Shown one piece after another: positions 32,638-45,615 of a stretch of 64,000 nt of DNA. A program made the position numbers and the translations under genes. The notes under the pieces were generated by a model. It ran no database searches. It saw only the letters and a program-made list of their open reading frames with translations, and was not told the DNA's origin. Origin of the DNA: Triplophysa rosa (taxonomy: Eukaryota; Chordata; Actinopteri; Cypriniformes; Nemacheilidae); the NCBI RefSeq assembly GCF_024868665.1, contig NC_079897.1, positions 2,463,133 to 2,527,132 of the forward strand. Direction: 5' to 3'. Position 1 is the first letter of the stretch; each line of letters opens with the position of its first letter.

Positions 32638-34585
32638 TATGGGATTCCTTTTGTGCCAATAAGAATGAACGCAAACTTTTAAAAAACGAACAAAAATATA
32701 CAATGAGAAAGAAAAAAAACACTTTGATAATGAAAACAATAAACTCAGTTGCAAGAATGTGACATGATTTCTTAACAATTTTCTAAGTTTCGTTTTTGCA
32801 AATAATAGTTTTGAATTCGCTGCTAGATTTTTCATTTGCGCTTTCCGAGTTTTCGTTTACGCTTCTCAATTTTTCGTTCGCCTTTCTGGCACAAATCTCA
32901 CGTGTGGGCGGGATTTATGGCCACTTTACTCTCATTGGTTAGTGAGATTTGGATTGACAGCTCTCTGACCAGGAATTCGAAATTGAAGACAGTGCAGCGG
33001 ATTAGAGAGCAATCTGTTTGCGGTTTTCTGTATAGTATTGTTTTAGTGTTTGTACTTAAATTACTTTCTTATTTTGTTAGTATATTAGCAGGGTTGCCAA
33101 CTTTCACGCACTTAAAAGTAGGACACGCTTCTATCACGCCGTAACAACAAGCCAACGTCGAGTAAAGACAGGATAGATAACGTTAGCCATATTCACATGT
33201 AACTTTACGTGGGTTTAGAGGCCGTCAAGACTGCAGTCTATAATTTATAATTACAATGATATCAGGAAAACGAGATGCCTAGTGAGTTTTGAGGAGATAT
33301 ACAATAAAGTGTTATGCTTCCAGTTCATATTTCTAATTTATATATTATAATCGTGGTGGCATTTTATGTATCGTTTCTATCTTTAAATGTTTGTTTATAG
33401 TTTAAGAAGTCTCTCTTCTGCTTTTCTTTAACCTGTTTTATGTTGGTGTGTAAATACATAATGAAATTGATGTTTGCAAGAGGCAGACTAAATTAATAAA
33501 GCATTCTGAAGGCCTCTAATTGTGTCACCTTATGAATTTGTTTTGTTGTAGCGTTTAAAAAACATAAATGTCATTTGAATGTATTGGTAGTGTTTTATGA
33601 GGTGTACTTTCTGTGAATGTAAAGAAAGGGGTATAATACTGTACATTCACCATGAGTTTAAAAAGAAAGATACAGTACTTAACTTATAAATGGACTTAAT
33701 TCTTTAAAAGGAGACTGTATGCAAGAGCGACAACGTCATCCTCCTCCTCAGCTGGACACAAGTCACCCTCAGGTACATTTATGTAACCGAGATAATAAAA
33801 TCGCTAAAAGTTTTAATCTCTGTACAGTAACTATGCAGCAATGATTTCATTTGGCACGTTTTTCTCACAACCCAATAATCTGTAACGTGTCTTTATTGGA
33901 TGTTATAATGCAAGTTGTTCGTTCCTTTTTAAGAAAATAATCTTACAGTCCATAAAATAATACCTGACAGAAAGTATAAAGCACACAATGAACGAGCTAA
34001 GTAAAGACAGAATTGCTACTGTACAGGAATACAACTTTTAGCGATTTTCTTTATTATCTGAATTACATTCATTTACCTGAGGATGAGGAGGACGCTTGTA
34101 TCCTCACCGCGCATGATTTACCAACTTCAAATACCAATTACTAATATACTAACTAAATAAGAAAGTAGTTTTAAGTACAAACAATAAAGATAACAGCATG
34201 CAGATCGTTCTCTAAGATTCGTTGCACTGTACTGTCTTCAGTATCGACTTCCTTGTCAGGGAGCTGTCAATCAAAAACTCACTAGCCAATCAGCGTAAAG
34301 CGGCCATAAGTCCTGCCTACACGTGAGATTTGTGCCAGAAAGGCGAACGAAAAATTGAGAAGCGTAAACGAAAACTCGGAAAGCGCAAATGAAAAATCTA
34401 GCAGCGAATTCAAAACTATTATTTGCAAAAACGAAACTTAGAAAATTGTTAAGAAATCATGTCACATTCTTGCAACTGAGTTTATTGTTTTCATTATCAA
34501 AGTGTTTTTTTTCTTTCTCATTGTATATTTTTGTTCGTTTTTTAAAAGTTTGCGTTCATTCTTATTGGCACAAAAGGAATCCCAT
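32638..34585. mobile_element. Fold-back DNA element, 1.95 kb, with long inverted arms
   Basis: Left arm 32638-33085 and right arm about 34140-34585 are inverted copies. The outer 200 bp are virtually identical, since both encode the same 67-residue chance frame. The inner parts differ by substitutions and small indels. A further paired segment (33741-33830 against 34014-34110, sharing AATCGCTAAAAGTT) means the right arm runs unbroken for about 570 bp, while the left arm is interrupted by about 650 bp (33086-33740). ATATTTC flanks both ends (32631-32637, 34586-34592). No transposase frame. Superfamily unknown. Confidence 0.8.
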
Positions 34586-36308
34586 ATATTTCCCCCCATA
34601 TTTATTCTTAAATTAGCAAAATTAACAAACATATTTTTCCTGAAAATCGCATACTGATACAAGTGTTTAAAAAATACCATTCACTTAAGCATACTGTATC
34701 AGAGATTCATATTTCAACCACAAACATTTGCGATGTGTTATTTTTAATTTAATACAATTATTATTCTATTTAATTTAAGTGAATAAAATGATTGATATTT
34801 TCTCACACAAACACATAGTTTAGCTTCAGAAGATCTACGGAAGTCATTTGAATTACTTCAATGTAAGTAAAGTGATGGGTATTTTTATTCAATAAAGGTT
34901 GTGTTCTGCTAAATAAAGTACATCTGAAATGGCCATTTTCATTTCGGGGTAAACTGTTTCTTTAACTTCTCTCTTTTTACGTCCCTCGCTTTCCGTTTCT
35001 GCCACCGTTAATCTTTGTTCATGTGAACCTTCCTCAACACGTGCGAACAGAATCTCTTCCTCTCTCATGGGTGACAGGATTTTATTTGTCATGCCGAGAC
35101 GCCTGTGAAGCAGCAGTAGACGGCACGCAAACAAATGCACAAAGTTCACAACCTCGTTGCTTTCCGGCAGATGGTAATTGCTTTTAAACTGCAGTTAGAC
35201 GCAAGTTTAATGGGAGAATGTATCAGCAAAGCTGGGATGTTGGGAGAGATCACAAGTACAAATTCCAGCGGCCGTTAGAAAGCAGTCTTTCGCCCTCGGG
35301 GACGGAAGAGCTCTAGGGATGGCTGCGGGTTAAAAGACTTCTCAGATGCATTAAAGGTGTTCCTGTGACCTGTTTCGACCTTGTCAGATGTCAGCGCCCC
35401 CGACTGACAGGAGTGTTTATTATTCCACAAGCAGTCGTGGAGTGGAAGGGTTATTGATTATGAAAATGAACCTCTGTTTTGTGTTGTTAACTGAGGGGGA
35501 GTGGGGCGGTGGTCAGCAAAGATGAATACAGATCGCATGATGGATTTATACAGAATATCAATTTAAATGCTGCGATTCTATCTGACCATATCCAAGTCAT
35601 ATATTATGCAAATTATATTTTGCATAAATAAAATAATGCATTTGGAAGCAATAGAATAGAATAGAATACATTGAACTTCTAAATTATGAATTATTTCATA
35701 CGGTGTGAATTTGTAATGAATTGATTATATTTAGGGCCTGTTAGTGTTGTGTTTCAGTTTTCATTTGCAGTGTAAGGGCCCTATGAATGAGATTTTATAT
35801 GAGCACTTTTTTTTCCACATCAATAGGACAACTTGAGGAAATCAGTTTTCATCCACCCAAAAATAAAAAATAAACTATCCTCATGCCATCTCGGATGAAT
35901 ATGTCTTTCTTTTCCTTCAGTCATAAATGGATGAAGATTTTTGCTTTTATAAAGGTATTCATCACTTTATAGATGTATATAGGTCACACAGTGCTGTAGC
36001 TCATCCATCAGAAAAGCAATCCCAATGACTCCAGTGGTTTAATAAATGTCTTCTGAAGTTAAATGTATGCTTGTTAGAGAAAATGGTTAATACTTTGAGC
36101 ATATTTACTGAAATTAAAAGCCATAAGAGCACTAGATTGAATGATTGCGACCCGTCAATAACTTGGTATCTTTTTGATTCTCGCATTTCTTGTCGACTAG
36201 TTGTCATTAGTTATTCATCACAAGATGTGCAAACCAATTCAATTTAATGTTATCAACATTTACGTACATTTATATTTGAATTTAGCACTCGAATGTGTTT
36301 GTTTGGTT

Positions 36309-36764
36309 TAGGGCTGTCGCGATAAACCGACGATAAATATCACGTGATTTATGCACAGCTTTTGAGTGAAGTACTGGAAAATGCTGCTGCATCCGAAAGC
36401 CAGAGGGCGCTCTCGTGCGGAAACTCCAAATACGCACTGCAGAAGAAGACCATGACACGTTCTAGAATCTGGGAAATGCCTATGGACGTCTTTTTATTAC
36501 TGTTACTCAAGCCCCATCAGGTATTTTTATGATAATAAAGTATATTTATAATGATCATGTTTGACGGGTGTTGCTTTTTCAAATGCACATTATAAGCGAC
36601 TCAAACTCGCACTGCTTTTAGATCGAGCAGCATTTCCTACTGATCCCAGAGCCGTGCTTCACGGACAAGCTACGCATTAAAAAAATATCGACACATTGCA
36701 TATCGCAGCCAGCTCGATTACAATAGGATTTAGTGGTATCGCGATAAATTATCGTGCAGCCCTA
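36309..36764. mobile_element. hAT-like MITE, 456 bp, with exact 8-bp duplication
   Basis: Ends TAGGGCTGTCGCGATAAA and TTATCGTGCAGCCCTA. Flanked by GTTTGGTT on both sides (36301-36308 and 36765-36772). An inverted near-copy of the same family is at 60677-61133. The interior contains AGCCAGAGGGCGCTCTCG and AGATCGAGCAGCATTTCC, which are well preserved between the copies. Non-coding. Confidence 0.92.
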
Positions 36765-37118
36765 GTTTGGTTTCAGTTTTGCGAAATAAGCTCAAATGAT
36801 TAAATATAGCTATCCTTTCAGAAAACATTTATTTAGCCTCATGAGTCATTTGAATTGCTTTCATGGTTTATGGTTACATGTATATCAAAGTGATGGATTT
36901 TTTTTATTTAAATAACTCTTTGTTTGTGTTCGACTGTGAAAAGATCGATATACATCTGGGATGACATGAGAGTGAGAGAATCTTCATATTTTGGTGAACT
37001 CTTCCTTTATTTATCAAAGATACAAATCATCCGGTTATTTTCTGGAACGTTGCATCTCCATCTACTCGGTTCAGACAACTCGAATACATTTTGGTTGTAT
37101 CTTCTCTGCTTTCGACAG

Positions 37119-37268
37119 GTTGAAGAAGGCCGCCGTTGGATTCGAGCACATGTTCGAGGAGGTCCCCATCACCATCAAGAACTCCCATCTCATAAACGTG
37201 CTCATGTGGGATCTTCAGGAGAAGAGTACGGTGGCCGACAAACACGAGCTGCTCAGTCTGTCTAGCAG
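37119..37268 (+). CDS. eif3h: eIF3h, fifth exon
   Basis: G completes the Gly codon, then [20 protein letters not shown] and [16 protein letters not shown] to KHELLSLSS. Acceptor TTCGACAG, donor AG|GTCAGT. Human has ANITFEYMFEEVP, so this is a slightly diverged but plainly orthologous stretch. Phase 2 at the end. Confidence 0.97.
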
Positions 37269-40216
37269 GTCAGTCCGGGTCCCGACCTCGGCCGGAGGCG
37301 GCGTGTGGAAAAGATTGGTCATTTGCTGATTCATCTTGTCAATCCGTGTCTTTTATAAGCCTCTCCAGTCGGTTTCGCACAGGAAGTTGACCGAGGAAAT
37401 GCAGTACACGCTGACATGCCCTTACGGCGCAGTTGAATCCAGACCCTTCAAATAGGGCTTCCGTGGTGTCTGGGCGAAAAAGCTCAAGTAAAGCCGCATG
37501 CCTGCGAGCAGAGAACTTTTTTGCATTTATTCCGATCTGTTGCTCGGTTGACTTTATTTAACCCATTTATGCAAATTTTATATCTCAGATTTGCATCTAT
37601 ACCCTCTGGCCCCAGTGTAAATCTGTGGTTCTTAACTTTAGATTTTAAGAATTTAGATTTTACTTTGGCGCACTAAACGGTGTCTCAAAATTCACGAAAC
37701 ATGAAATCTGCAAATCTGTGAAGATGACACAGGCTGAACGTGAGAAAATGACATATTGAACGAACGTTTGGGTAAAATGTGTTTGTTCCAGAATACCAGA
37801 AAGCATTTTATTGCTGTTTTAAAGTAAACAACATGAAATAAGATATGCAAAGTGTTTCTTCTTTACTTCACAATGTTGATTTTGTTATCTTACTATGTAC
37901 GGTTATGTGATTAGTTTGTATTATTGCGCTTAAGTGTTCTTTTTCTCAGACCGGCGAGCTCTTTCAGACCAGAAAAAACTCAAGTTTTTAGGAGGATCAG
38001 TCCGTAAGGGGTTTAAATGAGGCTTGAACATTTTATTCCCATGCAAATATTCTCCGTAGAAATTAATTTGACTAATCCACTTAGATTCCACCGAATTTTA
38101 TTACAGATTGAGATGAGGGTTTCCAGGAGAACAGAAAATCTTTTCCCAGAAATGGACCTCTTTATAGTCGGAATCAAGTGTTTTTTTATTAATATGACAC
38201 GTAGCTCGAAGGACGCTATATTAAACTTGTTTAATGAAAAGTATTCTGAGAAAAAAAGTATTCTTCTGTTAGTCGGGGTTTCTAGTGGAAGGAAACGGCG
38301 TTTTACAAACAGTGTTCATCATCTTTCTCGTCCTTAGAATTTAAAGGGATAGTTCACATAAAAAATGGCATTTCTTACATCATTTATTCACCCTTATGTC
38401 ATTTCAAACCTGAATGACTTCGTCTACAATACATGTAATATAATCATTTGAAGAACGCGTGTTACCAAAACAACATTCAACCTCAACATTTCTCAGAATA
38501 TCCTCTTTTCTTTGTTCTGCGGAATAAAGAAAGTCGTATAGGTTTTGATTGACACGAGGGTGAAAAAAATCATGACCGAACTTGTATTTTAGGGTGAACT
38601 GTCCTTTAAAGTGGCATTTTTTGCATCTGTTCCTTTAAAACCATCTATGTGAATGACCTCTGTGTTTTTGCCGTGTACTGGCATCATTCATCAGGTTAGG
38701 CCACGACGCTGAATATTGAATAGGTTTATATGTAAATGTGGGTTAGGATGATCTGTTTTCGTGTCAATAAATGATCCAGAGGACTGAACAGGGAGGGAGC
38801 TTTGTGTTGTAAATGATAAAGTAGGTTTACATTAAAGTATTGAATTTTATTGAACATCGAGAAACGTTGTACATTGCATGAGGCATGTGACTGCCAATTG
38901 ATGCTTTTTCATCTCACAACGTTAAGAAAACGTTTTAATAACGTCTTATGTGAATTAGTTTAAACTGTTCGTTTCAGTGAATCATTTTTCAAACTGATTC
39001 ATTGATTTGTTTATCCCTCAAAAACGTTAAAGTATGAGTATTGAATATCATCAAAAGGCGTACGTATTTTTTTCCTCACAGCCCTAGTTTACCTGGTACA
39101 TCACACACTTTTTTTATTCCAAAAGAACATGAAAGTGTATGTTCTTCATTACAGTACATCATCTCTAATGAACGTAGGGAAGCGAGGATTCAATTTTTCC
39201 GTCTGTTTGCGCACCTCCCGCAGACGCAGCTGGTCGGGCCGCTCTTTGGAATCAGTCTAATTGATATACTAAATACTGGGGATGTGAGCAGGTGTTGTGC
39301 TCTTTATACTTGATGCTTTGTGAGTCGGCACATTCTTTGCCATTTTGAGTAAGTCTTTCATTTGTAATTCCGAGCATCCCAGGAGTTGGTGTGTTTAATA
39401 GGGCCTGCTGGTGAAATCATTCAGCACTCCCATCAGTGAACGGATCATGATAAGGTATTCAGTGTATAATTTCCATCTTCCTGTGTACAGAGATGCCCTT
39501 TACATTCTTGGCAAATACCAATAGGTCTATAGCGCAGATGTGTCACTCCGAAAACTCCGAGTGAAAACGCGTGGAGATGAACGTTGTGGTGTCTTTTTAG
39601 GATGTCGGACATTTCTTTACAGCCGTCCGGCCGGTCAGACTGTTGAAAAGGACGTGTGCTTTTGAGTCATTTTTATTTTAAGCATTCGCTAATATGAACG
39701 ATTATTGATCATCATGTGTTTTTCCGAATTAATTCAACTTTGTCAATATTAGTTAATGCAAACACAATTTTAAAGTGATACAGATTTGTTCATCTGTTTC
39801 TCTGATGTTGAATGAATTGTGTTCAATTAATTATTTAATGGATTGCTTTCCCCTTAACCTCCCGCAGTGCATTCTGGGATTGTCTTCACCATAAAATATG
39901 CATGTTGTGTTTTTGAATTATAGCATCCACCTGTTCAAGCAGCATTTGCATCTAAAATACGTGCTTTAAAATGCAGCCTACATTAACTGCTAATTAGTTT
40001 GGTACACAGCCGACATGTCCAGAAGTCATTAAGACTTTTCATATTTGGTGGCCCACAAAATTTGCCACATGCTACAGTTAGAAATTTAGATCAGATAGTC
40101 TCTCTTATTAACTCCAATCATGTTTTTTTAATTGAGGAGCAGTTATGTTTGATGTGCAGTCGAACGTTCATCACGCAAACTTTTCTCGACTAAACTCTGT
40201 CTATCTGTTGCTATAG
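37269..40216 (+). other. eif3h intron 5 (2.9 kb)
   Basis: GTCAGT...GCTATAG. Contains an Angel-like MITE (38342-38609). The 106-residue frame at 38017-38337 shows no domain and is taken as chance. The rest shows nothing recognisable. Confidence 0.85.
38342..38609. mobile_element. Angel-like MITE, TTAA at both ends
   Basis: TTAAAGGGATAGTTCACAT at the left and GGGTGAACTGTCCTTTAA at the right. TTTATTCACCCTTATGTCAT and ACGAGGGTGAAAAAAATCAT pair further in. Confidence 0.85.
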
Positions 40217-40337
40217 TAACCACCTGGAAAAGAGCCTCCAGCTCCTCATGGACCGCGTGGACGACATGACCCAAGACATTGTTAAATTCAATACATACTG
40301 CCGCAACAACAGCAAGCAACAACAGCAGAAGCAGCAG
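40217..40337 (+). CDS. eif3h: eIF3h, sixth exon
   Basis: T completes a Ser codon, then [20 protein letters not shown] and [20 protein letters not shown]. Acceptor GCTATAG, donor CAG|GTATAT. Matches the C-terminal helical region, including the glutamine run (KQQQQKHQ in human). The exon lies just before a 775-bp CT tract. Confidence 0.97.
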
Positions 40338-40358
40338 GTATATTTGCTTTTCTGTGTC

Positions 40359-40360
<2 letters not shown>

Positions 40361-40437
<77 letters not shown>

Positions 40438-40441
40438 TCTC

Positions 40442-40478
<37 letters not shown>

Positions 40479-40505
40479 CTTCTCTTCCCTCGTCTCACTA
40501 TCTCT

Positions 40506-40536
<31 letters not shown>

Positions 40537-40541
40537 TCTCT

Positions 40542-40585
<44 letters not shown>

Positions 40586-40623
40586 TCTCTTCCCTCTCTC
40601 TTCTCTGTCTCTTCTCTCTCTTC

Positions 40624-40654
<31 letters not shown>

Positions 40655-40720
40655 GTCTCTCTCCGTTCTCTGTCTCTCTCTCTCTCTCTTCCTCTCTGTC
40701 TCTCTCTCTCTCTCTTCTCT

Positions 40721-40760
<40 letters not shown>

Positions 40761-41048
40761 CTTCTGTCTCTCTCTGTCTCTCTCTCTTCGTGTCTCTCCT
40801 CTCTCTCTCTCTTCTCTTCTCTCTTGTCTCTCTCTCTTGTCTGGTCTCTCTCATCTCTCTCCTCTTCTCTCTCGTTCTGTCTCTCGTCTCTCTGTCTCTC
40901 TCTCTCTTCTCTCTGTCCTCTCTCTCTCTCTTCTCTTCTTCTCTCTCTCTCTCATCTCTTTCTCTTTCTCTCTCTCTCTTCTCTCTGTCTCCTCTCTCTT
41001 CTCTCTCTTCTTCTCTCGTCTCTCTCTCTCTCCATCTCTCTTCTCTGT

Positions 41049-41134
<86 letters not shown>
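40361..41134. repeat. (CT)n-rich tract, 774 bp, next to a splice donor
   Basis: Starts 24 bp after the donor of eif3h exon 6. The first 75 bp are pure CT, followed by CT broken by TTCT, GTCT and CCTCT variants, and again pure CT near 41055-41134. It generates frames of over 300 residues in both directions that are not genes. Confidence 0.97.
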
Positions 41135-41902
41135 GTCCCGCATGCAGCAATGCCATTTCAGCCCGAGTCGTCATTTACAGCGACTGAAATATCCAATTAC
41201 ATGCTTGATGACAACAGAGCAGCTCAAGAAGAGCGAGTGCATGCCGCCGCTCAGAGCAAATTCAGAGCCAGAGATATTATTGACTTCCCACCGTTATCTG
41301 ATTTTTGTGATCGATACTTTTCAAGGTAAAAGCACCAAAGAGTGAGAATAGCGAGTACGGCGATTATTATTATTCAATTGTAAATTTAACAGGCACCTGA
41401 ATTCTTTTTTATTTGAACTGTGTTTTTGTTTGTGTCGCTGATGTACGTAGTATGAAATAATTGCAATAATAGCATGTATTCTATAGACGGTTTTATCAGG
41501 CGTATACGCTGGCACGAAGTTACATGCCGTTCTGTTTTGGTTATAATATATCAATTTATTTTATATTTAATTAAATTTTTGTTTGTAGTTTATTAATTAT
41601 ACTAAATTACATTAAAACTAATTTTTTGCGGAGGTCTACCGGACGTTAAGCTTGGGGCACATAATGTTTGTTTATGTTGTTGCCGCTGAAATCGTCGACT
41701 ACCTGTCAAAAATATCATTTTAAACATCTAAAAAAATTTTTTTTTCATGACACTAACATTTTCTTTAATAAAAAATGTTTTTGAAATTGATGACTTCGAC
41801 TGAATAATGAAGAAAGAGCAGCCTGTAAGAGCCCAGAATAGATGGGAACTCCTTTAATATTGTTTAAAAGCATCTCAGGATGAGACCTCAAGAAGCTGTT
41901 TG

Positions 41903-42753
41903 CAGGGTTCCAGACTGCGACCAAATGGTTGCATTTTGCGACCAGTTTTCGAGACTTTTTACAAGTACTCGCGCATGTGCGACCTGCAAATTTGGAATTT
42001 CATGTTATTTCATATGGAAAGACGAGTAGATAGAACGCGAGTCCGCCACCAGTGTAGGCCGTGTGTTATAGTCAACTGCGCGGGTCACTCGCGTCAGCAC
42101 AATCCAGGTCGTCATTGACAAGTTTACACACGCACCACGTGAGCGCATTACTACGAGTCGTGATTTTTTTGAGCCCGAGGACGAACGATTTGATATACGA
42201 GACGTTTAAAACGGAACTAACCGCCGAGGAGTTCAGGAAACGTTATTTATCTGTGGATTACTTGAGACAGCGCTCGATCATTTCAAATCCGTTCACAGCA
42301 AGAACGAACGAATGAGTTTTATTTGACGGTATATTTACATATGTTGTGAACATGAGGAAAGGTGTCCTTAATACACAATGGAATCATCGTAACAAGAACG
42401 TAATAACACGAGACCTTTCATTTTGCTTTAATGTAACACTGTGAACACTTAAATATATACTTTGACGAGCACAATTTCTGTTGGTTCACATGAATTCAGA
42501 TTACAGTTTCTCTATTTAGCACCAATCAATGACAAAGCTTCTCTGTAGACCCTGCCTCTTTTTAAATGAACATAAACAAATCTGCTGTCATCAAGTAACT
42601 TATTTGTCAGTATCAGTAATCGTTATTTTGGGGGAAAATTTGAATAATTGCATTGCAGGCTGATTTGAGTAAATAAATGTTTTTGCTTGCGCTCCTGAAA
42701 TTTTCAGTGAGTGGCTACAGTGCTCCTAGTAAAAAAGTAAGTCTGGAGCCCTG
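41903..42753. mobile_element. 851-bp DNA element with CAGGGTTCCAGACT ends
   Basis: Left CAGGGTTCCAGACTGCG, right AGTCTGGAGCCCTG, inverted with one mismatch over 14 bases. TGTTTG flanks both ends (41897-41902 and 42754-42759). The CpG-rich left third contains an 84-codon frame (42061-42315) with no recognised domain. hAT-like by its CAGGG ends, but with only 6 bp duplicated. Confidence 0.7.
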
Positions 42754-43839
42754 TGTTTGATAAAATGACAAGAAAACTTTTCTTTTGACAGGTAGTGTAT
42801 ATTTTATTATAGTCCTGTTTTCTGTCAGTTCTTTTTTCTTATTCCTATTTAATTTTTTCTTTTTGTCTCTCCGTTCTAGTTTCTGTGAAGCTTCTTTGCA
42901 AAAATGCCAAATTGTAAAAAGTGCCGTAGAACAATGAAGTGTTTTAATAAAAGGGAATTGTGAACCTGTAACTTAGATTTCATGCAGCTCATTTTATGAA
43001 ACCAAACCGAGTGGAAAGAAAGACCCGGTGTTGCTCAGTAAGGGTTTGACAGATCGATTACACGAGCCTGTCAGTGTGAGATTTTTTGATATTCAGAGAA
43101 ATCATTCAAGCCGTTTCCAAGAATTACCTTCAATGTTTTTAATAAAAGCCAGTATTTCATTTTCACGATCCACTTTTTGTGTAATAACATGGAATAGACT
43201 GAATTGTGAGTGAGAATCTTAGTGAGATTTGAAATTCCTTCCTGTGTTTACGATTTCGCATTGTTGCAAAGCAGCTTAACAGAAAAAGACAAGCAAGCAC
43301 AAACACTGGACATGTAAGAAAAACGATATTATAATAAGGAAAAGTGATAGAGAAAAGATTTTAGAAAAATAAAATGCATTGTATAATTGCAAGACGCACA
43401 TTAGCACTATTAACTGAACAAAGACTATTGTATAAAAGAAAATGAGATGATCTTTAACATTTTGTGTGTAATATTTAATTCAGTATATTAAGACCTGTAT
43501 GATGGGGCATAAAGATGTATTGCGTAGTCAGAGTTAAATGCGTACCATAAACTGCTGCCATTTCTCCGTGCCCGAGATAAAAGCGCTCAATATATGTAAT
43601 TTAGAGTTCAGGCGGGTCGTGTAATTTACAGCGCCCCCCCTTCACATTCATATTTTTATCCAATTCTGCAAATCGACAAATGGACCGAAATGCCCTTGAC
43701 ATTTTCACATTTTTTGCTTTGCTGGCATTTTGTAAGCACGACGTCGGAAGAGAGCAGATCGCAAGCAGGACGGACGAGCGTGATGGTTCTGGTTTGTTCC
43801 TCTGACCTCGTGTTATGTACAGATTATTTTACCTCAACA

Positions 43840-44010
43840 ATCTACATTTCTTTTACACCTCCATAAGCTTCACGAATGGTATCAATTTGTTTCTTTTTAT
43901 TCGAAGTAACTTCAGGGAAAACATCTGAGACTAATTTGATACTTAAATGAAACACAACTGAGATCTCCATCAAATCTTCAGGGCTACGAAAAAGCAACCT
44001 CCGAGCAATA
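43840..44010 (+). repeat. Dispersed repeat, copy 2
   Basis: Diverged partner of 10195-10370, same orientation, sharing CAATCTACATT, AACATCTGAGAC, TTTGATAC and CTCCATCAAATCTTC. Confidence 0.5.
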
Positions 44011-45482
44011 AAACTCCTCCAGGGTAATTTGCAGTAAGAAGAACGTTACTTCTAGCGGGGCGTCTGCGTTTATGCACGTCCTCTTTGGCAGGAAGTTTGC
44101 GGCTTTGCAACAAATTTAAAAGGTGCCTTCAAACGGGACCAGACTCCAGCGGCTCGGTCACGATCAGTTCGCCACAACGGCTCTTATATCAAGCACGCTG
44201 AAATCTGCCGTAATTACTCTCGTCATCGATCATATCCTTCCCATCGCCGCCTCCACACGGCAGAGAGCACGGCGTCGGTTCCCGGGTGCACCATATAAAC
44301 CAAATGACCCGCATCAATCACCATTTAATATCAAAGAGAACTGCCGCTGCGTTGGCAGTTTGCGTTCCTAAATCATATGCCTAATTTCAACAAAAATGGC
44401 CAGTATCCTCACCGGTGATATAAGTCGCAACAACTAAAATATGATGTGAATTTCTCCTTTTTTTTACTGTGAGTATAGCGTTTATTAAAAGTTGATCTAC
44501 GGCATCGTGGAAAAAAATGAATGGTCGAGCTTGAAAACGGGAAAATGTAGGACTGGATTTCTGTTTCAAATGTGTGTTCAGACCGCCTGAAGGTTGAAGG
44601 AATGACTGTTATGATGTCTCTTATATGGATGTGATATAAAGTCAAGATATAAAGATATGTCGATATAATGTCACTTTATCAGTACATGCCATGCTGTAGT
44701 GATGTTTGTGGGAAATTCAACAGAAATGGTTTATATAGTTGACTAAAGTGGTGTCTGGAGATTCACAATATTGGCTTTACTTGACCCTGCACATTCAAAT
44801 AAAGCTTGAAAATGGCAAAGGTGTGATACAAAATGTGCATCTTTATTCATATTTATAAATTAAAGACCTCAGTTGTTATAGGGTGGACACCTCTACATTA
44901 TATTTAATTAAGTAAATGCTTATTTTTGGATGCTCCAGTGAATTTTATACTTTACAATTGAAAATGATTTTTATTTTGTTATTTTTATGTGAAACTTGAT
45001 GGATAGCCACAATGTAAGATTATCGTATTTATTATAATGAAACAAGTATATTTCTGAATTGGTGAGCACTGTTTGATTTTGTAGTCATGGCTGATCACAG
45101 GTTGACACGTTTTCATCGTTGGCCGTTATATATATCTTCATTTTCTTCAAGTTTATAACTTGTTTTTTTCAGGCGTGTGGTACAGAATGTCACTGGATGC
45201 AGTGACCCGGACTCATTCTGATGCTCTTGAAATGCATCTGTATTCTCACAGACGGTCTCAATTGCCCCTAAATGACACCAAACCCGGCAACTACTCGGCT
45301 TTTATTTATTCCAGCCGAGTTGGAATGGTTCTTCCATTAGTCTTTGGTTCTGTCTCCGTCTCGCCCTTTTGGAAACTTTTTGCCTTGTTTCAACTGACCA
45401 AGGCGTTCCAGGTTCCTCCATAAAAAGAGCTGTTGCTATTCAACCTTGGCTAATCTTTTTCCTCATCTTCTGTTTTTTCTAG

Positions 45483-45615
45483 TATCTCCAGAGGAGACAG
45501 CAGGAGAATGCTCAGCGTCAGAGTCGTGGAGAGCCACCGCTTCCAGAAGAAGACATCGTCAAGATGTTTAAACCTCCACCTCCTCCCGCACGCATGGACA
45601 CGCTTCTCATCTCAG
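45483..45615 (+). CDS. eif3h: eIF3h, seventh exon
   Basis: [20 protein letters not shown], then [20 protein letters not shown] and LLIS, plus the first base of a Gly codon. Acceptor TTTTTTCTAG, donor G|GTACTT. A proline-rich, charged linker matching human [20 protein letters not shown]. Confidence 0.97.

Larger units (their letters stand above)
31185..37118 (+). other. eif3h intron 4 (5.9 kb)
   Basis: GTAAGA...TTCGACAG, phase 2. It holds a decayed palindromic repeat (about 31400-32260) containing a 489-bp hAT-like MITE, the 1.95-kb fold-back element, and the 456-bp MITE. 34593-36300 and 36773-37118 show only fragments of TTAA-type MITE (about 35850-35915 and 36955-37010). Confidence 0.85.
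40338..45482 (+). other. eif3h intron 6 (5.1 kb)
   Basis: GTATAT...TTTTTTCTAG, phase 0. Contains the CT tract (40361-41134), an 851-bp element (41903-42753) and the second dispersed repeat copy (43840-44010). Other parts are featureless. The frame at 45160-45423 is intronic chance. Confidence 0.85.

Noticed and set aside
32629..32835. Identical 67-residue frames at 32629-32835 and 34389-34616
   Set aside because: They are the two inverted arms of a fold-back element. Identity comes from the DNA repeat, not from coding constraint.
40248..41345. 365-codon frame beginning in eif3h exon 6
   Set aside because: It reads from the true exon past the donor into the CT tract. The conserved protein continues at 45483 after splicing.
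45160..45423. 87-residue frame in eif3h intron 6
   Set aside because: It lies directly before exon 7, has no similarity I recognise, and the acceptor TTTTTTCTAG starts the conserved exon later.
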